Assembly: GCA_035295665.1 (NCBI GenBank)
Contig: DATGIQ010000370.1
Location: 1 to 40,606, forward strand
Source: DATGIQ01 sp035295665
GTDB taxonomy: Bacteria; Planctomycetota; Planctomycetia; Gemmatales; Gemmataceae
Direction: 5' to 3'
Length of the DNA: 40,606 nt
Made by a program: the position numbers and the translations under genes
Notes under the pieces: model-generated
The model's database searches: none
What the model saw: only the letters and a program-made list of their open reading frames with translations
Told to the model about the DNA's origin: nothing
Shown: one piece after another, positions 32,574 to 40,606 of the stretch
Numbering within the stretch: position 1 is the first letter of the stretch
Layout: each line of letters begins with the position of its first letter

Positions 32574-33788
32574 ATGATACCACCCACGAAGAAAGCCACC
32601 GGATCCGGCGCAGACGCAGCTCCCACCGAGCGGCCCGTCACCGTTTTGCTGGTGGATGATCAGACGATCGTGGGCGAATCGGTCCGCCGCATGCTGGCGG
32701 CCGAGACCGACATTCAGTTTCATTTTTGCCAGGACCCGACCAAGGCCATCGAGACCGCCAACACGGTGCAGCCGACCGTGATCCTGCAAGACCTGGTCAT
32801 GCCGGAAATCGATGGCTTGCAGCTGGTGAAGTTCTTTCGCGCCAACAAGGCCACGCGTCAGACGCCGATGATCGTGCTCTCGAGCAAGGAGGAGCCCGTG
32901 ATCAAGGCGCAGGCCTTTGCGCTGGGGGCCAACGACTACCTCGTCAAGCTGCCCGACAAGGTGGAGCTGATTGCCCGCATCCGGTACCATTCCCGTGGCT
33001 ACATCAACCTGCTCGAACGCGATGAAGCCTACCGGCGGCTCCAAGAGAGCCGGCGTCAGTTGGCGGAGGAGCTGGCCCAGGCGGCACGCTATGTGGAGTC
33101 CCTGTTCCCCGCCAAGCTCAACGGCGATGTGCGCATTGATTGGCGCTTCATTCCCTCGACGCAGCTCGGCGGCGACATGTTCAGCTACCATTGGTTGGAT
33201 GCGGACCATTTGGCCATTTACCTCTTGGATGTCAGCGGCCACGGCGTCGGTTCCTCGCTGCTGGCCGTGTCGGTGGCGAACCTTCTTGCCTCGCAGTCCC
33301 TGCCCAACACAGATTGCCGCGATCCCGGCAAGGTCCTGGCCCGGCTGAACGACATCTTTCCCATGGAAAAGCAGCATGGCAAATACTTCACGATCTGGTA
33401 CGGCGTCTTTGACCGCACGCAGCGGATGCTGACGTACAGCAATGCGGGCCACCCTCCCGGCCTGCTGTACACGGGCCCGTCCGTCGCCCAGGCGAGCCTG
33501 CACCATCTCGAATCCGTCGGCTTCGCCGCTGGCATGATCGAGGGCACGGAGTACGAGGCCCAGACGATCCGGCTTGGAGCCTTCGCTCGTTTGTTGCTCT
33601 ACAGTGACGGCGTCTACGAGATTGCCCGACCCGACGGGTCGATGTGGAAATTTCAGGAATTCGTGGATTTCATTTCGGCTCTACCACCGGAGGATCCATG
33701 TGCGGACCAGCTGCTGGCGCATGTGCGGCAGTTGCATGGCTCGGACGTCCTGGCTGACGATTTCTCAGTCTTGGAAGTCCGGTTTTAG
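32574..33788 (+). CDS. Response regulator with PP2C (SpoIIE/RsbU-type) phosphatase output
   Basis: 404 residues. The receiver (about 22-145) has LLVDDQ, phospho-acceptor Asp73 in VILQDLVMPE and Lys in YLVKLPDK. A coiled coil follows (about 150-185). The PP2C domain (about 190-404) shows the metal-binding residues in LGGDMFSYHWL, LLDVSGHGVGSSLL, LLYSDGVYE and LADDFSVLEV. It should dephosphorylate a STAS partner such as the product of the preceding gene, 51 nt upstream. The layout resembles the HsbR/HsbA pair of Pseudomonas. It lies before the Wsp-like operon, whose CheA could be its kinase (inference). Confidence 0.92.
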   Translation: MIPPTKKATGSGADAAPTERPVTVLLVDDQTIVGESVRRMLAAETDIQFHFCQDPTKAIETANTVQPTVILQDLVMPEIDGLQLVKFFRANKATRQTPMIVLSSKEEPVIKAQAFALGANDYLVKLPDKVELIARIRYHSRGYINLLERDEAYRRLQESRRQLAEELAQAARYVESLFPAKLNGDVRIDWRFIPSTQLGGDMFSYHWLDADHLAIYLLDVSGHGVGSSLLAVSVANLLASQSLPNTDCRDPGKVLARLNDIFPMEKQHGKYFTIWYGVFDRTQRMLTYSNAGHPPGLLYTGPSVAQASLHHLESVGFAAGMIEGTEYEAQTIRLGAFARLLLYSDGVYEIARPDGSMWKFQEFVDFISALPPEDPCADQLLAHVRQLHGSDVLADDFSVLEVRF

Positions 33789-33955
33789 CGCTCCGAAGGA
33801 ACGTTCCGAAAAAGCAGACGGAGCGCGAAGTACCGGCCGTCCCGCAGTCCATCTCTGCACAGGGGAAAGGGGTCGCACTTGCCCCTGTCAATTCAGGGAA
33901 AATGCAGGGATAATAGGGGCTTGTGATTTCGGGCGTGCGGGGAGCATTGATATCC

Positions 33956-35602
33956 ATGCTACGATTCGGCAACACGACCATCAAAGCGAAGCTGTACGGG
34001 TTGGTCCTCTGTAGTGCGGTCGGTGTCGCAGCGGTACTGAGCCTGTCGTTGTGGGTCCTTTATGAATACCGCGTGAACGGGCCGGTGTATGAGCGCCTGA
34101 GTCGACGCGCGATGGCACTCGCGGACCTGTCACCCTCGACGTTCTACACAGCACGGCCATATCTGGCTCTGCTCCAGATGAGTACGACGACCGACCCAGC
34201 ATTTATGGAACGGCTGAATCAAGCGTTCGCCAAACTGGAAAAGGATTTTCGGGACCGAGAGGCGTACTGGATCGACAATCTCCATGAAGGACCGCTCAAG
34301 CAGGCTTTGGTACACGACGTTTGGCCCACGACGCGCGACTTCTATCAAGTGGCCAAGGAAGAATACTTGCCTCGTCTGACCAAGGGGGAACGGGAGCAGG
34401 CGGTCCAGATCCTTGCGGACAAGCTCTTGCCACGTTTCCGGACAAATCGGGACGTCGTCGAGCGCACGGTGCAGACGGCCAAGCATGCGACCGCGCAGGA
34501 CGAGGCGGAGACCGCAGAGCGTGTGCGTTTCTGGTTGGTCGCGATGATCGTGATTAGCATCTTGTCTGTCTTGCTAACCCTGAGCAGCGGTTGGCTGGTC
34601 GCACGGCAGATCGTCCGACCCACCGAGGCGATCTGCCACCGCGTCCAGGAGATGGCCGGTGGGGCCAGCGATCTGACGGCCCGCGTCGCGGTCGGGTCGA
34701 ATGACGAGCTGGGCCAGCTCGCCAACGGCATCAACTCCATGATCGGCAAGATCCAGGTTGTGGTCCAGCGCGTTCGGGAGGCGAGCGTACAAGTTCTCGC
34801 GACGGCCTCGCAGATGGCGGCCACGGCGAAACAGCAAGAGGCGACGGTGCAAGGCCTGGGAAGCTCCACATCCGAAATTGCCGCCGCGGTCCGCGAGATC
34901 TCAGCCACCGGCAAGCAGCTAGCCAGCACCATGGCCGAGGTCAACGAGCGGGCTAACCAGACCGCGAAGCTCGCCACCAGCGGCCGATCTGGATTGGCCA
35001 CAATGGAAGGCCGCATGAAGCAACTGGTGGAATCGACAGACTCCATCGCCGCCAAGCTGGCCATCATCCGGGAGAAGGCGGAGAATATCAACATGGTGGT
35101 CACGACGATCACCAAGGTCGCCGACCAGACCAACTTGCTGTCGATCAATGCCGCCATCGAAGCGGAGAAAGCAGGCGAGTACGGCCGGGGCTTTCTGGTC
35201 GTCGCCCGCGAGATCCGCCGCCTGGCCGACCAAACGGCCGTCGCCACGCTGGATATCGAAAACATCATCCGCCACATGCAAGATGCCGTTTCGGCCGGGG
35301 TCATGCAGATGGACAAGTTCAGCGGCGAAGTACGGGGAGGCGTCCAGCGGGTTGGGGAGATCAGTGGCCAGACCGGCCAGATCATCCAGGAAGTCCAAAC
35401 GCTCAGCGAACGCTTCCAGTCCGTCAACGAGGGGATGCGCAATCAATCCCTCGGTGCTGAGCAGATCAGCGAGGCGATGATCCAAGTGACCGATGGCGCC
35501 CGGCAAACACAGACTGCTTTGGAGGAGTTCAATCGGGCTACTGTCCACCTCCGCGAATCGGTCGAAACCCTCAACCAGGAAGTCGCCCAATTTACGGTCT
35601 AG
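33956..35602 (+). CDS. wspA: Methyl-accepting chemoreceptor (WspA-like)
   Basis: 548 residues from the ATG at 33956; a GTG at 33923 would add eleven residues, and neither has an ideal site. TM1 spans about 13-36, a roughly 150-residue periplasmic helical domain follows, and TM2 spans about 190-213. A HAMP domain and a long coiled-coil signalling domain follow. The hairpin tip reads ITKVADQTNLLSINAAIEAEKAGEYGRGF, as in WspA-class receptors. No C-terminal CheR-docking pentapeptide is seen (it ends EVAQFTV). It heads a tight gene set (gaps and overlaps of a few bases) that has the order of the Pseudomonas wsp operon. Confidence 0.9.
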   Translation: MLRFGNTTIKAKLYGLVLCSAVGVAAVLSLSLWVLYEYRVNGPVYERLSRRAMALADLSPSTFYTARPYLALLQMSTTTDPAFMERLNQAFAKLEKDFRDREAYWIDNLHEGPLKQALVHDVWPTTRDFYQVAKEEYLPRLTKGEREQAVQILADKLLPRFRTNRDVVERTVQTAKHATAQDEAETAERVRFWLVAMIVISILSVLLTLSSGWLVARQIVRPTEAICHRVQEMAGGASDLTARVAVGSNDELGQLANGINSMIGKIQVVVQRVREASVQVLATASQMAATAKQQEATVQGLGSSTSEIAAAVREISATGKQLASTMAEVNERANQTAKLATSGRSGLATMEGRMKQLVESTDSIAAKLAIIREKAENINMVVTTITKVADQTNLLSINAAIEAEKAGEYGRGFLVVAREIRRLADQTAVATLDIENIIRHMQDAVSAGVMQMDKFSGEVRGGVQRVGEISGQTGQIIQEVQTLSERFQSVNEGMRNQSLGAEQISEAMIQVTDGARQTQTALEEFNRATVHLRESVETLNQEVAQFTV

Positions 35603-35619
35603 CCGCTCGGGGTATTCGC

Positions 35620-36132
35620 ATGCTCCTGCTCACATTCCAGGTTGGTACTCACCACCTGGCCCTGGAGGTCGGCCGCATCCACGAGATCGTGCCCTACGTC
35701 CGTTTGCAGCCGGTTGCATGCAGTCCTGCCTGGTTGGCGGGCGTCTTCATCTACCGCGGCAAGGTGGTGCCGGTGCTCGATTTACACCGCTTACTCGGAA
35801 TGGGGGAGTGCCCCGTTCACCTGAGCACGCGCATCATTTTGGTGTCCCACGGATTTGACCAGCCCCTCACTCTCCCCTCTTCCCCTGCGGAAGGCGCAAA
35901 GGGGAGGGGGCAGGAGCGGTTCGTGGGCTTGCTGGCCGCCAACGTGGCCGCCGTGAGAGAGTTCCCACAATCCCCTCCAACGCCGAATCGTTTCGCAGCC
36001 GCCGGCCGGCCGGATCTGGGTCCGGTCCTCGTGGATGGACAGGAGATCATTCACTTGGTCGAACTGGACCGGTTGTTGCCGGAATTATCAGACGAGAAGC
36101 TTACGCTCCTTACCAAGGAGCCGTCCGCATGA
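35620..36132 (+). CDS. wspB: CheW-like coupling protein (WspB-like)
   Basis: 170 residues. It should link receptor and CheA. The CheW fold is visible: MLLLTFQVGTHHLALEVGRIHEIV at the start, AGVFIYRGKVVPVLDLHRLL in the middle, GPVLVDGQEIIHLVELDRLL at the end. Its middle holds LTLPSSPAEGAKGRGQERF, an insertion not expected in the family and encoded by a palindromic element (35866-35915). The gene starts 17 nt after the receptor and overlaps the CheR start by four bases (ATGA at 36129). Confidence 0.9.
   Translation: MLLLTFQVGTHHLALEVGRIHEIVPYVRLQPVACSPAWLAGVFIYRGKVVPVLDLHRLLGMGECPVHLSTRIILVSHGFDQPLTLPSSPAEGAKGRGQERFVGLLAANVAAVREFPQSPPTPNRFAAAGRPDLGPVLVDGQEIIHLVELDRLLPELSDEKLTLLTKEPSA
35866..35915. 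repeat. In-frame palindromic element inside cheW
   Basis: Nested inverted repeats: CTCCCCT (35872-35878) with AGGGGAG (35900-35906), and CTTCC with GGAAG inside. The C-rich to G-rich layout resembles the element in the kinase gene. It adds about 16 residues in a loop without breaking the frame. Confidence 0.65.
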
Positions 36133-37337
36133 ACTTGGCTCGGGTTATTGATCTGCTGCGTCAGCGCATCGGACTAGAACCCGATTCCCTCGGCGCCACG
36201 ACACTGCCCCGGGCGGTGACGGCTCGTATGCGCGCCCTGGGGCTGACCGCGCCCGAGGCCTACGCCACCCGTCTGGCAGGTGACGCGGAAGAATTCCAGA
36301 TCCTGTTGGCTGATGTCGCCGTTCCCGAGACGTGGTTCTTCCGCGGCGGCGAGGTCTTTACTTACCTCGCCGGACACGTGGGAGATGCCGTTCGCCAGCA
36401 GGGCTCGGGCAAAAGGTTCCGCATCCTGAGCGTTCCGTGCAGCACCGGCGAAGAGCCTTACTCGTTGGCCATTGCGCTGACGGAAGCAGGAGTGTTGCCT
36501 GCTTCCTGGGAAATCGAGGCCCTCGATCTCAGCTTCGGGCACGTCAAGACTGCCCGACAGGCAAGGTTTGGCAAGTTCTCTTTCCGACAGACAACGCCCG
36601 CGCTGCGGGACCGGTACTTTAAGCCGGTGGAAAGTTGCTGGGAACTGGACCCCCGTATTCGCTCCCGCGTTCGCTTCCGTCAGGGCAACCTCCTTGACCC
36701 ACAGTTTTTGGTGAACGAAGAGTCGTTTGATTTGATTCTCTGCCGCAATCTGTTCATCTACCTCCATCCGGACGCCCGCCAGCAGGCCCTGAATACGATC
36801 ATCCGACTCCTGGCTGCCGACGGCTGGTTGTGCGTAGGGCATGCGGACCGGCTCGACATCCACAATGCTTGCCTCACGCGTGCCGGACCAGAGAGCTATT
36901 TTCTTTACCGCCGAGCAGCACTTCCAGCGAGCCCGGCACCGACGGTCTCCAAAACTCTGGCACCGCCGAACCTGGATCATACGGTCCCAGAGTCGGCGTT
37001 GGCCGCGGCCGAGGGCTCTTCGCCGGTCGCTCTCCTGGAACACGCCCGTCAGCAAGCCGACAGCGGGAAACTCGCCGACGCCCTTGCTTCCTGCCAGGAG
37101 CAGTTGGCCCGCGTTGGCCCGTCGGCAGATCTCTACAGCCTGATGGGAGTCATCCACCAGGCCCAGCAGGAACAGGATGCGGCCGTCCGTTGCTACCAGC
37201 GGGCTCTTTATTTGGACCGGGACCATCCCGAAGCGTTGGCGCACCTGATGTTGCTGTCCCAGGAACGAGGGGATGGCGTACAGGCCGAACGGTTACGGCG
37301 CCGGCTCAAACGGGTCACTCCAGGAGGTGACACGTGA
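36129..37337 (+). CDS. wspC: CheR methyltransferase with TPR tail (WspC-like)
   Basis: 402 residues. It methylates receptor glutamates using SAM. The N-terminal helical domain precedes PETWFFRGGEVF and the SAM-binding FRILSVPCSTGEEPYSLAIAL (about 97-117). ALDLSFGHVKTARQARFGKFSFR and FDLILCRNLFIYL follow. A Pro/Ala linker leads to a TPR region (about 300-400; LYSLMGVIHQAQQEQDAAVRCYQRALYLDRDHPEAL), as in WspC. The start overlaps the cheW stop, and the stop overlaps the next GTG, so translation is coupled. Confidence 0.93.
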   Translation: MNLARVIDLLRQRIGLEPDSLGATTLPRAVTARMRALGLTAPEAYATRLAGDAEEFQILLADVAVPETWFFRGGEVFTYLAGHVGDAVRQQGSGKRFRILSVPCSTGEEPYSLAIALTEAGVLPASWEIEALDLSFGHVKTARQARFGKFSFRQTTPALRDRYFKPVESCWELDPRIRSRVRFRQGNLLDPQFLVNEESFDLILCRNLFIYLHPDARQQALNTIIRLLAADGWLCVGHADRLDIHNACLTRAGPESYFLYRRAALPASPAPTVSKTLAPPNLDHTVPESALAAAEGSSPVALLEHARQQADSGKLADALASCQEQLARVGPSADLYSLMGVIHQAQQEQDAAVRCYQRALYLDRDHPEALAHLMLLSQERGDGVQAERLRRRLKRVTPGGDT

Positions 37338-38017
37338 CACTGCCGGCTCTGCCTGCGCGAACGCCGGGCGACTGCTGGAACCACATCGGTGTCTGGGGCG
37401 ACCATTCCTGCCCTGAGTTGAATCAGGTGGTTCACTGCCATAATTGTCCGGTGTTCGCTACCGCGAGCCGCCGGTTTCTCGATGCGCCGCCCCCAGATGG
37501 TTATCTGGAGGAGTGGACCGAGCGACTGATCGCCCCGATCGAAGAGACGTCCAACGATCGACAAAGCATCCTGATCTTTCGGCTTGGCGAAGAATGGCTG
37601 GCGCTGCGCGTCCAAGTGCTTCTTGAAGTGACCACCCTGCGACCGGTCCGCTGCATCCCGCACCGGGCCGGACTGTTGGCCGGACTGGTGAACATTCGCG
37701 GCGAGTTGCACCTGTGCCTGCACCTGACCCAACTGCTCGGCATCGAGGCAGAGGGAAATGGGCAGCGAATGCCGGATGGTAAAAGTGGTCTACCGCGAAT
37801 GATCGTGGTGGTGAACGACGGCGATCGCTGGGTTTTTCCGGTTGACGAGGTGGATCAGGTGTATCGTCTCACGCCGTCAGAGCTCAGCAGCACGCCGGCG
37901 ACGCTGGCCCGCTCGGCCGGCCGGCTAACCAAGGCGATCTTAACGTGGCGAGAGCGCTCCATTGGCTACCTGGATGACGAACGTCTCTTCCGGGTGCTGC
38001 GGTCGAGGATTCAATGA
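37334..38017 (+). CDS. wspD: CheW-like protein with N-terminal cysteine motif (WspD-like)
   Basis: 227 residues. The GTG at 37334 overlaps the cheR stop (GTGA) and has AGGAGGTG just upstream. The first 41 residues carry CWNHIGVWGDHSCPEL and HCHNCPVF, with Cys at 14, 26, 35 and 38. WspD proteins carry the same kind of Cys cluster before the CheW fold (about 75-225). The cluster could bind a metal or an iron-sulfur centre; this is unproven. RQSILIFRLGEEWLALRV and GLVNIRGELHLCLHL are the CheW core. The stop overlaps the cheA start (ATGA). Confidence 0.9.
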   Translation: MTLPALPARTPGDCWNHIGVWGDHSCPELNQVVHCHNCPVFATASRRFLDAPPPDGYLEEWTERLIAPIEETSNDRQSILIFRLGEEWLALRVQVLLEVTTLRPVRCIPHRAGLLAGLVNIRGELHLCLHLTQLLGIEAEGNGQRMPDGKSGLPRMIVVVNDGDRWVFPVDEVDQVYRLTPSELSSTPATLARSAGRLTKAILTWRERSIGYLDDERLFRVLRSRIQ

Positions 38018-40308
38018 GCGAAGCGGAAAATTTCTCGCTGATGGACTTGTTCCGCGAGGAGGCGCGGTCCCACGCAGCGACCCTGAACCAGGGACTGCTC
38101 GACCTGGAAAATGATTTGGCCAACGCGCAGAAGATCGAGCCATTGATGCGGGCAGCGCACTCGATCAAGGGAGCCGCCCGTATCGTCAATATCGATGCGG
38201 CCGTGCAGCTCGCCCATGCAATGGAAGATGCCTTCGTGGCGGCCCAGAATGGCCGCATCCACTTTACCTCGGTCGATATCGATCTGCTGTTGCAGGGAAC
38301 GGACTTGTTGGCTCAGCTGGGGCACGTCAAAGAAGAGGAGATGGCTGGCTGGTCCGCCGATCATGTAGCGGAGATCGGGGAACTCAAGAATCGCTTCCGC
38401 CAGATAGCGGAGGGGCAGCCGCCACCCGCAACGATCCCATCGTCCGAGCCGCCTCCGGTGCCCACACCGGCAGCGCTTCCGGTGGCATCCACAGAGCCAC
38501 CTGCTGCGTCAGTCCCGGCACTTCCGGCCAAGGAGGAATCCAAAGGAATTGCCACGGAAGCCGCGGCGACCGCGGAGGCCGTGGTGCGGGTCACCGCGCA
38601 GAGCCTCAACCGCCTGATGGGCCTGGCCGGCGAATCGTTGGTCCAGGCGCGCTGGCTGGACCCGTTCGCCACAGCTTTGCTGAAACTCAAGAAACAACAA
38701 GACCAACTTGCCGGAGTGCTCGACAGCCTGAAGCAGACCCTGACGAGCGCTGGCCGGGACGACCCTGTTGAGGCTCTGGTCGTCGATGCTCGTCATCAGT
38801 CCACGCTTTGCCGTGAAGTCCTGGGCGAACGCATCCGTGAATTCCAGGATCATGCCGCGCAGGCCGAAGACCTCAATTCTCGGCTCTACCGCGAAGTGAT
38901 CGCTAGCCGAATGAGGCCGTTCCGTGACGGCAGCGGCGGCTTTCGCCGTCTGGTACGTGATATGGCCCGCCATCTGGACAAGTCGGTTCGCCTGGAGTTG
39001 GTGGGCCAAGATATCCCGGTGGACCGCGATATTCTCGAGAAACTCGAGGCCCCGTTGACGCATTTGCTGCGCAACGCCGTGGACCACGGCATCGAGCCGC
39101 CCGCCCAGCGAACCGCCGCGGGCAAGCCAGAGGGAGGCCTGGTGCGGATCGAAGCCAGCCACCGTGCCGGAACGCTCGTCATCACCATCAGCGATGATGG
39201 CAGCGGCATCGATCTGACGCGCCTGCGGGCCAAGGTAGTTGACCGTGGCCTGACGACGGCCGAGCTCGCTGGAGCCATGACCGAGGCGGAACTCCTGGAA
39301 TTTCTCTTTCTGCCCGGTTTCTCGACCGCCGGTGCCGTGTCGGAATACTCTGGACGGGGTGTTGGGCTGGACGTGGTGCAGACCATGGTCCGCAAAGTTG
39401 GCGGTTCCGTGCGCATCAGCACGCAGGCCGGCATAGGGACGCGTTTTCAGTTGCAGCTGCCGATCACTCTTTCCGTTCTGCGTGCGGTGCTTGTGGACAT
39501 CGCCGGGGCTCCCTACGCGTTCCCGCACAACCGCATCGACCGGCTGCTCCGCGTGCCTCTCTCCATGGTCCGTTCCTTGGAGCATCGCCAATTCGTTATG
39601 GTAGACGGCGAAAGCATCGGCTTGGTGCTGGCCGCACAGCTCCTGGATCTACCACCTGCTTCGGGCACGGGTGACGAACTCTCCGTCGTGCTCTTGGGCG
39701 ACCAGACAGGCAAGTACGGGCTAATCGTCGAGGCGATTCGGGGCGAGCAGGATCTGGTCGTTCGGCCGTTGGATCCGCGGCTCGGCAAAGTACCGAACAT
39801 CAGCGCGGCCGCGATTCTGGACGATGGGTCGCCGGTGCTGATCGCCGACGTTGAAGACCTCATCCGCTCCATGAATCGACTTATCCAGGGGAACACCCTG
39901 CGCCGCAGCAACCGTGCGGAAGAGGCCGCCGGGCCCCGCAAGCGCGTTCTCGTTGTCGATGATTCGATCACGGTCCGCGAGCTGGAACGGCAACTGCTGC
40001 GAAACCACGGTTACGAGGTGGCCGTGGCCGTGGACGGCAAGGAAGGCTGGAACCTGGTTCGGACCGAAGCCTTCGACTTGGTTATCAGTGATGTCGATAT
40101 GCCACGCATGAACGGGTTGGAGCTCGTCCAGGCCATGCGCAACGATTCAGGGCTTCGCGAGGTGCCCGTGATCATCGTATCCTACAAGGAGCGTGACGAA
40201 GACCGGCTGCGCGGGCTGGAAGTCGGAGCCAACTGCTACTTGACCAAGAGCAGCTTTCACGACAACACCTTTTTGCAGGCTGTGGCGGACCTGATTGGCG
40301 AGGCGTGA
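38014..40308 (+). CDS. wspE: CheA histidine kinase with C-terminal receiver (WspE-like)
   Basis: 764 residues. The Hpt domain has the phospho-acceptor His49 in AAHSIKGAARI. No P2 docking domain is seen; a Pro-rich linker follows (about 135-185). The dimerisation and ATPase parts include LTHLLRNAVDHGIEPP, ISDDGSGIDL and SGRGVGLDVVQTMV. A CheW-like domain follows (about 490-620), then a receiver (about 643-764) with VLVVDDS, Asp693 in LVISDVDMPR and Lys in YLTKSS. This is the WspE architecture. It should phosphorylate WspF-like CheB and an output regulator. The start overlaps the preceding stop by four bases. Confidence 0.95.
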   Translation: MSEAENFSLMDLFREEARSHAATLNQGLLDLENDLANAQKIEPLMRAAHSIKGAARIVNIDAAVQLAHAMEDAFVAAQNGRIHFTSVDIDLLLQGTDLLAQLGHVKEEEMAGWSADHVAEIGELKNRFRQIAEGQPPPATIPSSEPPPVPTPAALPVASTEPPAASVPALPAKEESKGIATEAAATAEAVVRVTAQSLNRLMGLAGESLVQARWLDPFATALLKLKKQQDQLAGVLDSLKQTLTSAGRDDPVEALVVDARHQSTLCREVLGERIREFQDHAAQAEDLNSRLYREVIASRMRPFRDGSGGFRRLVRDMARHLDKSVRLELVGQDIPVDRDILEKLEAPLTHLLRNAVDHGIEPPAQRTAAGKPEGGLVRIEASHRAGTLVITISDDGSGIDLTRLRAKVVDRGLTTAELAGAMTEAELLEFLFLPGFSTAGAVSEYSGRGVGLDVVQTMVRKVGGSVRISTQAGIGTRFQLQLPITLSVLRAVLVDIAGAPYAFPHNRIDRLLRVPLSMVRSLEHRQFVMVDGESIGLVLAAQLLDLPPASGTGDELSVVLLGDQTGKYGLIVEAIRGEQDLVVRPLDPRLGKVPNISAAAILDDGSPVLIADVEDLIRSMNRLIQGNTLRRSNRAEEAAGPRKRVLVVDDSITVRELERQLLRNHGYEVAVAVDGKEGWNLVRTEAFDLVISDVDMPRMNGLELVQAMRNDSGLREVPVIIVSYKERDEDRLRGLEVGANCYLTKSSFHDNTFLQAVADLIGEA

Positions 40309-40310
40309 AC

Positions 40311-40606
40311 ATGCGGATTGCCATCGTCAACGACTTGGCCTTGGCGCGGGAAGTCCTTCGCCGCCTGGTGCGGTCCGTGCCGGACTACGTCGTCGCTTGG
40401 ACCGCCGAGAATGGTGAGGAGGCGGTACGCAAGGCGGCCCAGGACCGTCCGGACATGATCCTCATGGATCTGGTGATGCCGGTGCTGGACGGCGTCGAAG
40501 CCACCCGTCGCATCATGGCCCAACGCCCGTGTCCCATCCTCCTGGTCACGTCCACGGTCACGGGCAACTTTAACATGGTGTACCGGGCGATGGGTTACGG
40601 CGGACT
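40311..40606 (+). CDS. wspF: CheB-type response regulator, start only (WspF-like, 3' partial)
   Basis: Starts 2 nt after the cheA stop and runs off the right edge. The visible 98 residues are a receiver of CheB type: MRIAIVNDLALAREVLRRLV at the start, MDLVMPVLDGVEATRRIM with the phospho-acceptor Asp and LLVTSTVTGN. The first acidic position reads VND rather than VDD, as in WspF (inference). The methylesterase domain lies outside the window. Confidence 0.9.
   Translation, partial: MRIAIVNDLALAREVLRRLVRSVPDYVVAWTAENGEEAVRKAAQDRPDMILMDLVMPVLDGVEATRRIMAQRPCPILLVTSTVTGNFNMVYRAMGYGG

Noticed and set aside
32088..33506. Open frame of 472 codons opposite the STAS and PP2C genes
   Set aside because: It runs across two real genes with clear catalytic motifs and has no motif of its own.

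Overview
This is GC-rich DNA from a planctomycete, most likely a relative of Gemmata. The signs are a Trx/PDZ selenoprotein-type gene, a protein opening with the planctomycete LDCLEDRLPPGDTL motif followed by SBBP propeller repeats, LamG secreted proteins, a Tat-exported Gfo/Idh/MocA oxidoreductase, an ECF sigma factor next to a giant kinase-WD40 protein, and a miniature pilin-like protein. This is an inference from gene content; no rRNA or tRNA gene was seen.

Layout. 1-4.2 kb: the 3' part of a CheB-CheR-PAS fusion gene, two deletion remnants (a CheB-like and a histidine-kinase reading frame) and a response regulator, closed by a terminator. 4.5-7.0 kb: two LamG secreted-protein genes that look like a tandem duplication including their leaders. 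7.2-8.4 kb: a probable selenoprotein gene with an in-frame TGA. 8.5-12.4 kb (minus strand): an SBBP-repeat surface protein and a Tat-exported oxidoreductase. 12.8-13.5 kb: a small secreted protein. 13.6-19.0 kb (minus): leuA with a leucine-rich leader peptide and attenuator, then nadE and a nicotinate phosphoribosyltransferase. 19.4-20.9 kb: moaC and a polyprenyl synthase. 21.1-24.6 kb (minus): an orphan membrane protein, a zinc-ribbon membrane protein, a di-heme oxidoreductase and a tiny pseudopilin-like protein. 24.9-30.2 kb: a zinc-ribbon/TM protein, an ECF sigma factor and a 1375-residue kinase with 14 WD40 repeats. 30.4-30.75 kb: a decayed vapBC toxin-antitoxin pair. 31.0-33.8 kb: pilT, a STAS protein and a receiver-PP2C phosphatase. 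33.9 kb to the right edge: a Wsp-type chemosensory operon (MCP, CheW, CheR-TPR, CheW with a Cys motif, CheA-REC, CheB cut by the edge).

How the parts work together. The right-hand 9 kb reads as one surface or contact-sensing module. A Wsp-like array would phosphorylate response regulators; the neighbouring receiver-PP2C phosphatase and STAS protein offer a partner-switching output, and PilT offers a motility target. The central minus-strand block joins NAD salvage and synthesis with leucine synthesis under apparent translational attenuation. The sigma factor and WD40 kinase form a classic planctomycete signalling pair.

The most interesting signals are the UxxC selenoprotein, the leuA attenuator with mutually exclusive hairpins, palindromic elements found both between genes and in frame inside three proteins, and several remnants in which both ends of a gene survive but the middle is missing.
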